From assembly GCA_021399445.1 (NCBI GenBank), contig JAJTUQ010000013.1, forward strand, positions 248,001-312,000: a stretch of 64,000 nucleotides of DNA. The letters run 5' to 3'. The notes under the pieces are model-generated. The model saw only the letters and a program-made list of their open reading frames with translations. It did no database searches and was not told the origin of the DNA. Of the stretch, positions 45,887-58,904 are shown in pieces. The DNA is from Xylogone sp. PMI_703. Its lineage: Eukaryota > Ascomycota > Leotiomycetes. Made by a program: the position numbers and the translations under genes. Positions within the stretch are counted from its first letter, which is position 1. Every line of letters begins with the position of its first letter.

Positions 45887-47668
45887 GGAGTCTCATCCAG
45901 CGTAGGCAATATGAAGATCTAGCGAGTCAAGAGAGGATCCGTAGGTTAGGGGCTCATCTTGAATCATTCCGACGAGGAAAGCGTCGCACTTAGAACACCA
46001 CATGAGAAACCCAGAAGGGTGAGGGAGAACTAAGGTAGTACGGTGTTGCGCCACCAACCGAGACAGCATGTTCGTGATGGTGATTGTCATATTTCGTAAA
46101 AACACAAACTGCTCTCGTTACAGAGCCAAACCAGCCTGGTAAATTATATTCACTGGCGAACGTCCGGACGCAGCATGCTATGTACTAAAATTCCACTAGT
46201 AAGTCATGGAATCGTACTGGATGAATGTAGAAGACGTTTGCTTCCGTTACAGCGCCAACATGCTCCAGACAAGGGGGACTTCACAATTGGAGGATCTTCA
46301 TCTCCAGATGGTGGGTGCTATCCAGACTCGCTAAGATAAGACGAAACTATCGAGCAAGCAGCCCGTGAGGCCATTCGATAAGTTAATGGGTTAAAGATCA
46401 CTGTAGTTTGATAAAAATATTAAAGTTAAATATGTCAGGCAAAATTACAGTTGTATGCTCGGTTAATTGATAAATCTTCAAATGCTCTATTATTCAGCTT
46501 CATCATTGCCAAATCGTGATGCAACTATGGCCGGCCGTGCTTTCAATTAATGACCTTTAGTTCGCAATATCACTCTCCTCATATAATTGATCATTCAGCT
46601 CTGAGAATTACTTTCATTACGGTGTATAATATATAGCTAGGCAATTCTGATTACAGAGGGAGCCTTCAATCTACAAAGCGTGGGGCGAACCTTGACGCTG
46701 TTAGGTAGTCGATGCAGTAGATGTCGATATCTTACTCTAAGACGGAGTTGTTATGGCCAGCTTTGTGGCCCTGATCCGTCCGCCAAGTTACTATTAACAT
46801 CTTATAATAACGTACAATTACTAAGGCCTGGGGCAAGAGCCGGCCTTGCCCGTCTGAGTGACAAGCTACACGCTTGTTGAACTTCTATTATGATCGGTAA
46901 GAAAACTCTTGATGCCGTTTTGAGAAGGTGACTCAGTATCCGTCTCTCATCCAGTGCCATGAAAAGACATTTCCGACCAGAGGACGAGAGGTTATCTTCT
47001 GCTGACCTGACATGTAATGGCCAATCTTCGTCATCTTCTAGGACTGATGACCCTAAAGCCAGCAAAAACTACAGACTATTGAGTCATATCTCCACTCTCT
47101 CCCGCCTTCTTCACTGTCATCCACCATTGTAGGCCTCAAGCCTCCTCTATCAGAAAGAGTCAGTATGATCACTCAGATCAGCGCTGGGATGGTCATCGGA
47201 ATTTGCACCAAGTTTGCTACTTGACGTATCAGGCTTTGCTTTGAAATGATTGGATCCTCATCAATGTTGCCGCCGTAGTCGATGGCGTGGAAGGCATGCA
47301 GGTCTCCACAGAACGGGTCGTACGAATGTTGTCATGAATATTGTCCTGCATGTTCCGAGCAACCATCCACAAATCTCTCCTAAAAACATGCGAAAAAACC
47401 AACAGGCATGCCCGCAACAAAGCTTCGTACTACTGCAAAGCGATTGCGACTCCCCCAGCGCCGCCCACGGCCCCCGTAGAGAGAGTTGATTTTATTAGCA
47501 TAAATGACCTGATAAGAGCTAGACAACATATACACGTCATCAGTAGGCGACTTAAAACCTGACCCAAGGAATTTGACTTTATTATTAACCGTGATTATTT
47601 CTATCATAGAAAATATTCATCATTAAACTGGCTTACTGTTATCTCATTAACAGCCAATACCATAGAAT
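45887..47668. other. Gene-poor stretch
   Basis: No recognisable gene on either strand. Short frames at 46680-47065 and 47229-47607 lack domains. Confidence 0.4.
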
Positions 47669-47920
47669 ATGGACATCAAGGCTTTAGAGTTAGTGTCGCT
47701 GCCAGCGTCGAAAAAGCTGCGTCAGCCGGACTCGAATGTCTACCGTGTGTTATCTCACATAGAAAAAGCTATTGCCGAATATGGCCTAGGCAAATGGATT
47801 AAAAGCGCAGAAGAGTTTATATGCGCTTGGCGTCATTCTCAAAATCAACTTTCTAGCCATTTTCAGAAGCCTATATCGCTATATATGTACCCTAACCATC
47901 TAGAAGAGGCACTGAACTAG
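47669..47920 (+). CDS. Small hypothetical protein, 83 aa
   Basis: The frame MDIKALELVSLPASKKLRQP continues to EYGLGKWIKSAEEFICAWRH and ends EEALN. It starts with ATG, follows an AT-rich leader, and has a protein-like composition. No family is recognised. It may be chance. Confidence 0.25.
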   Translation: MDIKALELVSLPASKKLRQPDSNVYRVLSHIEKAIAEYGLGKWIKSAEEFICAWRHSQNQLSSHFQKPISLYMYPNHLEEALN

Positions 47921-48135
47921 AATGAATCCAACGCGTGTGCCATTCATTATCTAGGTATATATACTCTCCATGATGCTACGACAGCTAATTTTCAAGTACC
48001 ATCTAGATCTTCCCGTCAGGACCGAGGAAATATTAGGCTCGCTATTAATCACAGTAAGAAAAGTAACTTTAGGCTCGTTACAGAAAATAGGTTTCAGGTT
48101 GACGCAGAAGTAAAAGACGCGGGAATACCTATTAC

Positions 48136-48295
48136 CAGTGTGGGCAATAGTATTACGGCCGTAATACAACCCTGTATTTAAGACCTGAATACACACAGCC
48201 TGTATTCTGGTACAGTGTATTTTTTGAAGACATACACGGTTACAAATACAATACAATACAGCCTCACGGCCGTATTACCACCCTGTATAAAGGTG
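48136..48295. repeat. Candidate hAT terminal/subterminal region with ACGGCCGTA palindromes
   Basis: CAGTGTGGGCAATAGTATTA begins at 48136 and resembles hAT 5' termini (CAGTG-GGGCAA type). ACGGCCGTAATACAACCCTGTA (48153-48175 region) recurs as ACGGCCGTATTACCACCCTGTA (about 48265-48288). CTGTATT-type words recur between them. This fits the left end of the hAT element whose transposase lies at 48371-50751. I did not find the matching right end. Confidence 0.5.
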
Positions 48296-48370
48296 AGCTT
48301 TCTTGCTATTATCACCTCACGTCGCTCCTTCTCTAGAACTTGAATACTAACACATACCCACATGCCTCAT

Positions 48371-50751
48371 TTATAAGCTTATGCAACCTTTTAACTTCTT
48401 CCAAGATTTAAGACTCTCAATTACCTCAATTGTGTTAGGTGTAAGCTGATTTCGTCGATCAGAAACAGTAATATTCGCAGAGGAAAAGAGCCGTTCGATT
48501 GAGGCTGACATCGCAGGAATTGATAATATATCAAGGACCATTCGTGAAAGGTTTGGATAGTCTCGCTGCTGCTCCGGTAAAAGCCACCACTTGCGCACAT
48601 CATCAAAGTCATGATGAGGGGGTATTCGTATATATCGAGCATATTCGTCTCCATTTGGTGTTAATACTCTATGTAAACATTAGAATGGTTTAAAACATTA
48701 AAGCTAATAAAATAAGAACCTACCTTGACGCGTGTTTACCCAACTTCCACTGATTAAAGTGGTTCTTTATTGTAGTACTTTGAGTACTAGTGTCAATTTG
48801 ATTAAAAGTGGGAGTACTAGGTTGATACTTTGACTTCCAAAGGTTTACAACTGAATCTTTTGCTCCTTGTATCCAAGCTTGTTCCCAGGTCTTCTCAATG
48901 TACTCCCACTTAAAAGTAGGATTTAATACGAGAGCTGCAACATATGCTGGTGAATCAGAAGTCTTCTCATAATATTTAATTAACTTTGACCACCCAGAAT
49001 TAATGCAAGGCCCTAGGATCAAATCATCTTTAAACTCCAACTTTTTAACTTCAAAAAGCTCTAATATATAGTCCATAGCAGGAAGGACATCATCAAGTGT
49101 AGAGTTTGTTGATTCGAGTACAACAAGGGTCTCGTGTAATTGTGAAAGAAGACTATTAATCTATAATACGATTAGTATATATATTAATATAAAAATGAAG
49201 TGTATATACCTTTTGAAGAATATCCCAGTCCTCTAGTTCTAATTTAGTTTTATCATCCCCTTCTAGCCAAAGGTCATGAAACTGATTAATTTCCTTTTGA
49301 AGGTATAATTCACGTTCAATTAGCTTATACCAGGAATTCCAACGTGTAGAATTTTCTTGAGGTAAGATAAGGCCTTTACTTATTGTTTTAAACTTAGCTA
49401 AAAGTTGAGGTGATGCGTGTATCTTTACACATAAATTGTGAAGTTTACTTAAAGGCCCCGATTTCTTCCAACCCTTCAGTTGTTGTATATTTGTATTATT
49501 ATCATCGAGTTGATCAACATCTGAAACAGAGAGGAAAGCATTAGTTGCAAGGTTCAGAATATGTCCTTGACAACGAATGCGATAGTGACGAGGTTGATAT
49601 TCTTGTGGGATTACTATAATAATTAATATAATATAATTGATTAAGAATTTTATTTAGATAAATAACTACATACCAATTGATATTTCTTTTAATAATAAAT
49701 CATTGTTAGGTGCATTGTCCACCTGGAAGTACCCAAGTCGAGGTGTGATATCAAAGTCTTCAATTGCCTGTAAGATGTATCGACTTAAATTTTCCCCTGA
49801 ATGTGATCCTTCTACTTCCTTTAGGCATATCAAGGCCTCTTCTAAGTCACCTTGAGGATTGACAAAGTGAGCAATTGCGCCTAGCAGAGCTAGGTTATTC
49901 CCAGAGGTCCAGAGGTCGGTTGTAATATGAATACAAGAAACGGAAGCTTGAAGTCGCCTTTTGACCTGTTGCTTTTGAAATTCAAATTGACGTAATATCC
50001 AAGCATGTATTGTATGATGGCTTTCAGGAAGCCAAGGCTCTATCTGAGGATTTAGATATACCAAAAGGTTCCTAAAAGCTGGGCTCTCAACAAGCCGTAA
50101 TGATAGATTACATTCTGTAATAAGTGAAGTGAAAAGAACCTCTAGCTGATCAGGGTTGACCTCTGATTGGTCAATATTATCATCAAAATCGATATCTTTA
50201 AAATTAGATGTTAGTAATTTTATGCTAATCTTTATATTAATCCACTTACCCCCAAGACAACGGCGTTTTTGAGGATTAGAGCTAGCAGTTGCCAAACTGT
50301 CTTTAATTGACATTTGCCTCTTTATTGATTTTTCTTGACGCATTGATAGTTCACTAATATCATGGTCTGCTTTTAAGTGAAGCTTGATCAAACGTGTACC
50401 TCCATTAATTGAATATCTTTTAGTACAATACTTGCACCTCCATTCTAGCTTGTTGGTAGTGCTATAGTACTTGGTCCCAACATCAATATCTGGCATGTGT
50501 TTGTAGACCCAACAGGTTCTATTTCGAAGAGGTTTGCCGTCAACAGATGTAGAGGATTCTATATTTGAGCAAGAGGATTCAGGAGAAGGAGAAGATCGTA
50601 TAGTCGTATTGTAAGGGGATTGAGAGGAGGGTGGAGTAGATTTGTTGTATATATATTGAGGAACCTCAAAGTTATTGAATTGAGGGAGGTCAAGGAGGTT
50701 AGGAGAAGGAGGAAGGTTTGAATGTTGAATATAGTCATTAAGAGACGCCAT
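48371..50751 (-). CDS. hAT transposase with BED finger, 5 exons, apparently intact
   Basis: This is a cut-and-paste transposase. The start at 50751 (MASLNDYIQHS) is an ATG; the frame also extends upstream only via TTG. A serine-rich leader precedes a BED-type finger (WRCKYC, then HLKADH). A 54-bp intron with GTAAGT, ACTAAC and AAAG lies in frame at about 50250-50197. The catalytic region follows (ITTDLWTSGNNLALLGAIAHF, GYFQVDNAPNND), a donor at about 49670, then the next exon (YRIRCQGHILNLATNAF, NSTRWNSWYKLIE). After two more GT-AG introns come PAYVAALVLNPTFKWEYIEKT and the dimerisation domain VLDILSIPAMSASIERLFSS, ending at 48371. I found no stop or frameshift across about 750 residues. It is the best candidate for an active transposase here. 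Related decayed tails lie at 42705-43075. Confidence 0.85.
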
Positions 50752-51273
50752 TGAATGATCAAGCAATTGATTAAATGGCTAGATGGATTAGTGGGTGAGT
50801 GTAATGAATTGAGGAAAGGAAAGGAAAGGAAAAAAGAATAGGTTTAAAACCGTTTCTTATAAAGATAGACAGTTTGGACTACAAGGATGTTGGTGATTTT
50901 TGTTTTCGCGAATTCAAAATAAAGCTAAACCAAATTAAGAATACTTTATACACTGATCCCTTCATAATCGAAAGGGATAATAGTAAAATAAAAATAGATT
51001 TTTAAACCCTTGACCATGGTTAAAAATTGAGCTTAGTTTAATAAGGTTTTGTTATATTTCAATGGTATAATATAGTTGTTAAAAAATAAAATTCCAATCT
51101 ATTAACTCTTGAGGTTAATTCCAACTTCGAAAATATTATAAATTTAAAAATAAAAACCTTAATAAATTGATTATAAAATAACTATTGGGGTAGGGTACTC
51201 TCGCCCCTACCTATGTACAAAGCGGAGACCCCTTATGGAGGCCCCGCAACCCCATACTTCATGTAGGTTAGTG
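50752..51273. other. AT-rich spacer between hAT transposase and Helitron 2
   Basis: This is probably the 5' subterminal part of the hAT element plus flank. A small GC-rich hairpin (GGGGTAGGG...CCCCTACC, about 51186-51212) marks a change in base composition at its right end. No gene is seen. Confidence 0.4.
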
Positions 51274-51403
51274 CCTTCGTACTTCTTAGCAAGCTAAGAA
51301 GAGAAGGTGCTAAAAAAAAAGCCTACCGAACACTTTTGCCTTCGTACTTCTTAGCTTGCTAAGAGGAGAAGGAACTAAAAAAAGCCTACCGACCACTTCT
51401 TCA
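51274..51403. repeat. Two tandem 65-bp units, each with a CTTCTTAGC hairpin
   Basis: Units 51274-51338 and 51339-51403 share CCTTCGTACTTCTTAGC, then GCTAAGA-GAGAAGG, an A-rich run, and GCCTACCGA-CACTT. In each, CTTCTTAGC pairs with GCTAAGAAG (or GCTAAGAGG) across two bases. They lie about 160 bp before the first Helitron 2 codon and could be part of the Helitron 5' end. Confidence 0.75.
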
Positions 51404-51565
51404 GGGCAAAATTTTTGCGCTAGTCCAAATGAAGCTACTCGAATTTCTGGAAATTTTTCAGAACGATAGGGTATATCTCATACTTTACGCACGTGACTCT
51501 TCTGATCTTACTGTGTTATACGAAATGGTGCCTTATTACCTCCTCCATCGCTCCTTACGCCTCCT

Positions 51566-54500
51566 ATGTCTCAAGCAGATGGCTCCCAAGGGCTGCCTAG
51601 TCTAGATAATGCTGAGTGGCACCTTGCAAGTGAGCAGAGGAGAGCTGCTATTGAACTTCAGAGGGAGAAGGTTCAGGACCTAGAACAGATGCGGCAAAGT
51701 GCAAATCAACATAGGGCAGAACTAGAACTCCAAAGAGAGAAGGATGACGTATTAAATTATAAAGAGGGGATTCGAGAGCTAGACCGTCAAGCACGCCAGC
51801 GTTGGCTTGATGATGCTGCTCAGCGACAGGCAGAGAAATTAGCTGCGGTTGAGCTCCGGAGGGATAAAGAGTTAACGCTCCAAAGGGAAAAGAATGAACA
51901 GCGAGACCTAAAAGAAAAGACCCGAGCGGCAGACCGACAGCGTCAGCGAGCTGAGGTGCGAAGAGTAAAAGAACAACAAGAAGCTGAGCGTGGGGAGAGG
52001 TCGAGACTTAATAGTCTTGCAATTGTCCAGCACACTCAGGAAACCTGGCGTTTACGAGATGAAGCCCGTGCTACGAAACTTCGTGGGGATAATGTACTAC
52101 GGGACGAAGCTGATATGAGAGCTACAGGCCGCTCCAAGCGTCCGGCGGATACTCGGCAGGCTACGGGGTTAGGGCGATTAGATGGTGGACGATCGAGGTA
52201 AGGGTGCTGACCTAGATCTAGGAATCCTGATGATAATTAATTTGTAGCACGAGAAAGCCTCGACGGTTAAACCTCGACTTTGATAACGAGATCCCGTCTT
52301 TTCTTAAACAAGAATTTGAATATATGAAGAATGTTTCGTCAACATTCCCAGAGGAAATTAAACCAAGTAACCAGATGTCTTGTATGAGAGACTACCAAAG
52401 AGCAATTGCACATGCTTTTAAACGACTACCTTGTGGGATCTGTGGAGGGTTATTCCAGGAAGATCATGCTCTTTCCATTTCTCTCCAAGACAAGAATCTG
52501 CTACATTATCTACAAGTTTCTCAAACTAGTCCGGACTCTTGCTCGGTTACTGACAGTCGACTATCTGTGTGTCTGACTTGCAACTATTGCATTGCAAATA
52601 ACAAGATCCCGCCCTTGTCAGCTGGAAACTTTGTGAACCGGTTATTCTGCCAAGATTATCCCGCTGCTTTGAGAGACCTCAATACTGTCGAAGAACGGTT
52701 TATTGCTCGTGCGCATGTTATTGGTGCTTTCCTGAAACTTACCTCTGGTGCACAGAAGGGTATCAGCTACAGGGGTGCACGGGGCCACTACGTTGCCGTA
52801 AAGCAGGATCCGAGCAACATCCTTTCAATCTTGCCTATCAAGAGACTACAAGATTACACTACCATTACGGTGAGTTGGGAGCAAGAGACTCCACCGTCAG
52901 AGGAGAACCTTGCTCGTTTCTGCTCAGTTAACAAGGATAAGGTTTTGCAGGCCTTATTGTGGCTCTGTGCTAATAACCCTGTGTATAAGTCAGTAACGAT
53001 CGACTATGAGGTATTAGAATCCTGGCCTCAGGATCATATCCCCCAGGAGATTCGAGATGCATTCCTTGCTTTGCAAACTGACCCAGCTTCTACTAACAAA
53101 GATGAGCGGGAGGGTTATGCAACTTCTCTGCAGGATGGCTTGTTTGAAAATGAGCTTGATGCAGAGGTGGAGGATCCGGAGCCGGGCACGATTGTCAGCA
53201 GGTCGTTCTTTTCCGACTTCCACGGCCAGGATCCACAGGATACTTCTGCCCTGCTAGCTAGTCTTCAAGCAGTTCTCGAGAGTAGAGATTCTGAGGCTGT
53301 ACACGGCATGTCTGAGGGAGACAGTGCAAGCTCTAGTCTAGAGTCTCCACTTGATCCCGTCAATCCACACATCTCTTATAAGAGTGTGCCAGGCCTACCA
53401 GTCCTTGACTCCTTCACTGATCCAGCGTACTTTACTGGTGCTTTCCCAACTTTGTTTCCATATGGCGTTGGGGGACACCTAGGTGACATACATGGAAATC
53501 GACCCCAAAAAGTGTCGCTTCAAGAATTTGCTAAATACGCTATGTTGCATCACTCCCATTTGTTTGTAATACCTTTTCAATCTTATATAGAGTCACTAAC
53601 ATCGCAGATTTTCCCAACACCATAATTTTATGTTTTATCTTTACGATCTAATTCTCATCCGACAAGCATGTCTTGGCAACTATCTCCAGGTTAAAAAGGG
53701 TTACTGGACCGCCGCTAACGCAGATCTTGCAAGGTTAACTGGGGATGAGCTACATGCTGCTGCTGCTCAATTTCAAAACAAGGTCAAGATATCGAACCCA
53801 GTGATCCATACCTTAATCAATAACATGAGGATCATTTCATCCTTCAATCCAGAATCCTATGGAGAAAAGATTAGATTGCGAAATCTTATTTTCGGAAAAA
53901 TTGGACGTTTAGGAATTCCACTTATCTGGTTTACGCTTAATCCTCACGATATAGGGAATATCTTTGTGGTGAAGTTGGCTGGGGAAGATGTTGCGCTAGA
54001 CAATGCAGGGGTTAAGTCACGCTTGCTTAAGTTAACTCTGAAGAACCCAAGTCTGGTAGCTCAGTACTTTCACACTATTATTACTGCCTTCTTTGACTGC
54101 TTCTTCAAGTGTCTTTCCGGAGAAGCAGGGATCTTTGGTACTGTCTCTTCCTATTTTGGAGTAGTAGAGTCGACGACCCGGATGATGCTGCACCTACATG
54201 GTTTTGCCTGGCTGTCTGGGAATTTTGGTGCTGCAAACTTATCTCAGAGGCTAGTTTCTGACATCCAATTTAGAGATCGTGTTATCACCTACATGCAATC
54301 AATAGTTAAAGAGACAGTTGATCTTACTTTCGGTCAGCGATTTGCCGCAAGCGAACCTCCTGGTTCAGCTGCCTTCAACATGCCAGACAATATGACTCCG
54401 GAGGCTTTTAAGAATGCCCTTGACATCGACTCTAACAATGTTGCTGCTAAGGTCCAAATGCATGTCCACTCTCATACATGCACCAAATATCAAAGGAAGG

Positions 54501-57500
54501 ACATGAAAGCTCGCCTTGAGACTCAGCAGAAAGAAAATGAGCAAAGTAAGCTTATTAGCATCCAGCCGACACCACCGGTTCAGCAGCCGAAATCGCAACG
54601 AGCTCTTCTACAGATCTGTCGATTCTTGTTTCCAAAACCGCTAGTCTCGGAGTCGGTTGTGACCGCCGAAGGTTTTATTCGAATGCAGAGAAATCATCAG
54701 TTCGTGAATAAGTACAACCCTGTCATCTCTTCTGCAATCAGGTGCAACCACGACATCAATTTTACGCCCTCTGTGCATAAGATCCTTGCTTTCATCTACT
54801 ACACGACCAACTATATTACAAAGTCTCAAACGGATCGTGGCCAACTTGTACTTGCCGCTGCTGTTCTAAAGAAAGCTCAAGAAGTGGCTGAGGCCGAAGC
54901 AGCTGCAGATGTTGGGTTGCCAGTCCCTAAGCCTCTGGATATGGCTAAGTTTGCGCTGAAGGCATATCACAGGTTTACAAGAGATACAGAGGTTGGAGCG
55001 CCTGCGGTTGCCCATTTCCTTCTTAACCAACCTTCGTTCTACATGCCACAAGGAGGCCGATCTGTTACCATTAACTTTTACTGGGTGAAGGGCGCTTTCC
55101 AAACCGCACTTGCTGCATTATTGGGCGATTCCAATCCTGATATTACCGCAACAGAGGCTGAACAATACACTGAATTTGACTCGGAAAGCCGCCGTCCTTC
55201 TTTATATGAGAACTACAGAAAGCGGGGACTAAGACTAGCAGGCCTTTGCTTCTACGAATACGCTTCTCAAATCTTCGTCCAGACCTTTGCAGCTGCAGCA
55301 GGTCGTAGTATGTGCTTCATGTTCGAAAATACACACCCACAGCACACGACTCATGTGCAAGTGTCGGTCAATTCTAGAGAAAGTCTAGCGACACCTTCTC
55401 TGTGCGGGAGCTTTACACGATATCGAGATAACGATAATAATGTTCCTTCTGGTACATCTAGGACTCAGGATGAGATTGATGAGACTTTACTCGGGTTATT
55501 CTATCCTTGGAATAAACTGCCTTTGGATTTTCGAGAAGACCAACTCCAGGATCTTAGAGCCTGTGAACATAAGAACACTTACATCTGGGACCTAGTTGTA
55601 AAATCTCTGCCCTTATATCTAGTGCACTTATCTCAGAACGTTCTACTCTTACGACGGAGTAAAGAAGCTGCTGACAAAGATCGGAAGGAGCGAGGCATCG
55701 AATTTAACGACTATCTAGAAACTACAGATCACAATACTTACAACGATGAGGAAGACGTTAACATTGATCTCGATTTTGCTACGCTGCTTCCTACACAACA
55801 CCATCTGCTCCAGGCAGCTCTAGATGTCCGTGGCGATGTAAACCACGGCACTAATAGGTTACGGGTGTTGCTCGATCCATTCAACACTAGTACGCATTTC
55901 TGTGAAAGTGCAATGGTTAAGGCTTGGGGCAAAGAACTTCAGTCGTACTCAGAAGCCGAAGCCGAAACCTGCAATGGTATGCCGTCGCTTTCAAATGCTG
56001 ATCAATCAGCCTCCCTAGTCCCGTCTCTCGACCTCTTACCTCTTGCCACGGCCTCGCTATCCACTCTCCGAGCTATGTTTCATGTTACCCCTACTACAGA
56101 CTCTGTCGTTTCTCTGATCAAGTGCCAGTACCAACTTAACAGCAAGCAGACGCTTGTGATCCGAGCTTTATTCGACCGGATTCTACATCCCATTCCAATC
56201 AATACTGTCAAAGATCAATTCCTCCTTTACATTGGGGGTGTCGGTGGTGTCGGAAAGACTTATTTGATTAAAGCTTTTCTTTTTGGCCTCTCCATTCTCG
56301 AGAGACAGGAAGACGTTCTCTTAACAGCTTCAACTGGGGCTGCAGCAGCAAACATTGGTGGCTCAACTTACCACTCGGCTCTTGCTTTATGTGGGAACCA
56401 ACCCGTACGCCCCGCGACAAAGTTGAGGCTTGCTCCCAAAAAGTTCTTTATCGTCGATGAGATTAGCATGACCGGGCTTGAGACCATTGTTCAAGTGGAC
56501 GACCGCTGCAATGCCATATGGGATCCAAACAGAGAGGGATCAACTGTCTTTGGCGGCCTTCCCATCGTTATATTTTTGGGGGACTTCAATCAATTTACCC
56601 CTGTCGCAGCTCATGCGATTTGGAGGCAGGATACCTCCCATAATCCAGTGCTTCAAGCGGGAAAATCAATTTGGAACCAATTTAATAAGGTCGTTCTTCT
56701 TACAGAACAGATGCGTCAAGCAGAAGATCTTCTATTCCAAGGCATGTTGGAAAGAGCACGCTCTGCAACTCTGACAGAGGAAGATGTGGCCGTCTTAAAT
56801 TCCCAGACCGTGGCTGCAAGAGTAGCAAGAGGAGAAGTTCCACCAGATCGGGCTGTAATCCGGATCAATCAACTTCGGGAAGATGTGAACCTCACGCAAC
56901 TCGAAATCTTTGCCAAAAAGAATGCCCAAAAAATATATCTGTTCCCGGGTCGGCATGATCCGCCAAAAGTAGCTGCAATTGATCAAGCTCTTCTTGTCAG
57001 GATGATGTTCCGAGTAGGGGAAGCAGGCAAACTCAAAGGGCCTGGTTTCCTTGCTTTTACCAAAGGGATGCCAGTTATGCTCTTACAAAATACAAGGACC
57101 AGCTCAGGTTTAGTTAATGGTATAACTGCAACTGCAGAAAGAGCAATTTTAGATACAAACGTGCAACGTACGTATCTATTTCCGTTTATCTATTCCGTGT
57201 TGACCCTTTTAAGCTACATGGATACAGCTGGACGACCTATACGTCTTATGCACTTCCCCGCTTCTGTGCATTCTCGTACGCCCTACTCACGAGCACAATC
57301 TCTCATTCTCTAACCTCCCTAAGACACTCGTCCCAATCTTACCCATTGAAATGACGGGAGAGATCTCTGAAATGTCAAATCTACCATTCCGTAGGCATCA
57401 AGTTCCAGTAACCCTGGGGTTTGCAATCACAGATTACAAATGCCAAGGTTCTACATTTAACAACCTCATTGTCGATTTGAAATTCTCTGCTTAACGTAGT

Positions 57501-57680
57501 CTTAGTGAACACAAAAAATGGACTTTTATTAATGTCCAGCTAGGGAGATTAAGATCACTCTCTAGCGTCTAGTTACAAGAACAGATTACACTTGCTGATC
57601 TTTAAGCTTCTCCTCACAGAGACCTCCAAATTAAGATGTTACGTCTAGAGAATATCGAACGAGACACACTGCGATTATAG
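51566..57680 (+). pseudogene. Helitron 2 Rep-helicase gene, open except for its last exon
   Basis: Exons are 51566-52197, 52248-53561, 53608-57167 and 57214 onward, with GT-AG introns of 46-50 bp at the same positions as in Helitron 1 where both can be compared. Domains in order: a coiled coil rich in E/R/Q (about 200 residues); a Cys domain (LPCGICGG, CLTC, LSAGNFVN); Rep with MLHLHGF and YYTTNYITK; and a PIF1 helicase with GGVGGVGKTYLIKAF and KKFFIVDEISM. After the last intron the reading WIQLDDLYVLCTSPLL, RPTHEHNLSFSNLPKTLVPI and FAITDYKCQGSTFNN is correct. It meets TAA at 57492 and three or more further stops before about 57680. Most of the protein could still be made, but motif VI-side sequence would be lost. 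Confidence 0.87.
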
Positions 57681-57964
57681 ACTTCTTAATAGCCCGTACC
57701 ACATCTGCTCTTCAGAGTAAGGTCACACATTATTTGACTTCACAAAACACATGAGAAAAAGCAAACCCCAAAAAAGCAACCACAAAAAGAGGAGTAAAAT
57801 GTTTTTATCCCCTCAATAATCTTACCATCTTTCCTTCCCTCCCTCACTTCAAAATCCTTTTCTATTCTACCAGTGAAGGACAGCAAAGCCCTCAAATTTG
57901 CTTTTGATCTTTTATGTTACTTCTCAAAACGTCACGACTATACTTCGATTATAACCCCTTGAAG

Positions 57965-58840
57965 ATGCCTATAATTACACGGGACAGACGAGGAAAAAGG
58001 GCCAGAGAAAGCTCCAAGGAGGCTGAAGACCATGATATACAGCTAGGAGGGGAGGCTAGCTACACAGACTTGGTACGTTTATTCGCTAAAGACATTGCTA
58101 CCTCGTAGTAAGATGTCTGCGGTACCCCTCATCTATCACGCTGAGATCGACTATCTAGACATTAAATCCTAGCACTTCAACTGCGCTCTCACTCCTACGC
58201 CCTTCCTCATCCCACCAAGAACGGGAGACGCCATCAACCCCTCCTCCTCAATCAGCTCTAAATCGGGTACCGAATATTAAATACTTCCACGACCAAGAGA
58301 TTTTTGTGGAAAACCTTACAGATCTGGTCCCTCCACTCAGTTGGGAGCTTATGCCAAAAACAACAATGAAGTGGTTATCATACGACGACCCCGAGGAAAA
58401 ATACACTGATGAACACCCACATGTAAAGTTTGGCATGATCCTTATAAGAGAGCTTAATGCTTTTCTCAACTTAAAAGTTGCGGAGAATCATTTTAGTCCA
58501 GAAAAACCAGAATTCTCTCTGCAACTACTAGTACAAGAGTCAACACTAGATATTTTGAAGGACCTACTTTCCCGTCGTGGAGAAGGGTATACAGTTAATA
58601 ATCCTTTAAAGATTAAGATTCCTGAGTCAGAGCTCTTGTCAGATTCCTTTAAGAGCGGTGACCTATTCCCTGATGGATTTGATGGTACTTCTACTACTGA
58701 CACTGATGATGGACCAGCCTTATCAGCCTCCGTATGGATTACGTCGTGCCACGTGCTATGGGAGTATACCGACAGGAATGATCCTCGACGAGGACCCTTC
58801 CTTCATGTCATAAACGCGTTAAAAAAAACAAACAAATCAC
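57965..58840 (+). pseudogene. Helitron 2 accessory protein, homolog of the Helitron 1 accessory gene
   Basis: The likely start is MPIITRDRRGKRARESSKEA (57965), an N-terminal exon ending near 58108 like the Helitron 1 first exon. The conserved part begins VPNIKYFHDQEIFVENL (about 58268) and continues MKWLSYDDPEEKYTD, KPEFSLQLLVQES, LKDLLSRRGEGYTVNNPLKIKI and FDGTSTTDTDDG. It ends LSASVWITSCHVLWEYTDRND, LHVINALKK. Compared with Helitron 1, a short piece (GDKVAV equivalent) is missing before VWI, and the region at 58110-58265 contains stops unless it is an intron. At about 58835 the frame enters unrelated (pogo) sequence. Probably no longer functional. Confidence 0.68.
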
Positions 58841-58904
58841 GCCAATTCAAGCTGCAGTGCTCGATACCATGGCCGCATCCAACAATTCACCACTTACACC
58901 AACA

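Larger units (their letters stand above)
51274..58840 (+). mobile_element. Helitron 2, about 7.5 kb, diverged relative of Helitron 1
   Basis: It shows the same gene order as Helitron 1, on the opposite strand: coiled-coil/Cys-rich region, Rep, PIF1 helicase, accessory gene. The 3' end is not identified: the 38-bp motif of the other Helitrons is absent, and from about 58.84 kb the sequence turns into a pogo transposase fragment. Left and right limits are therefore approximate. Protein similarity to Helitron 1 is high but the spacers do not align, so the two are old relatives, not recent copies. Confidence 0.72.
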
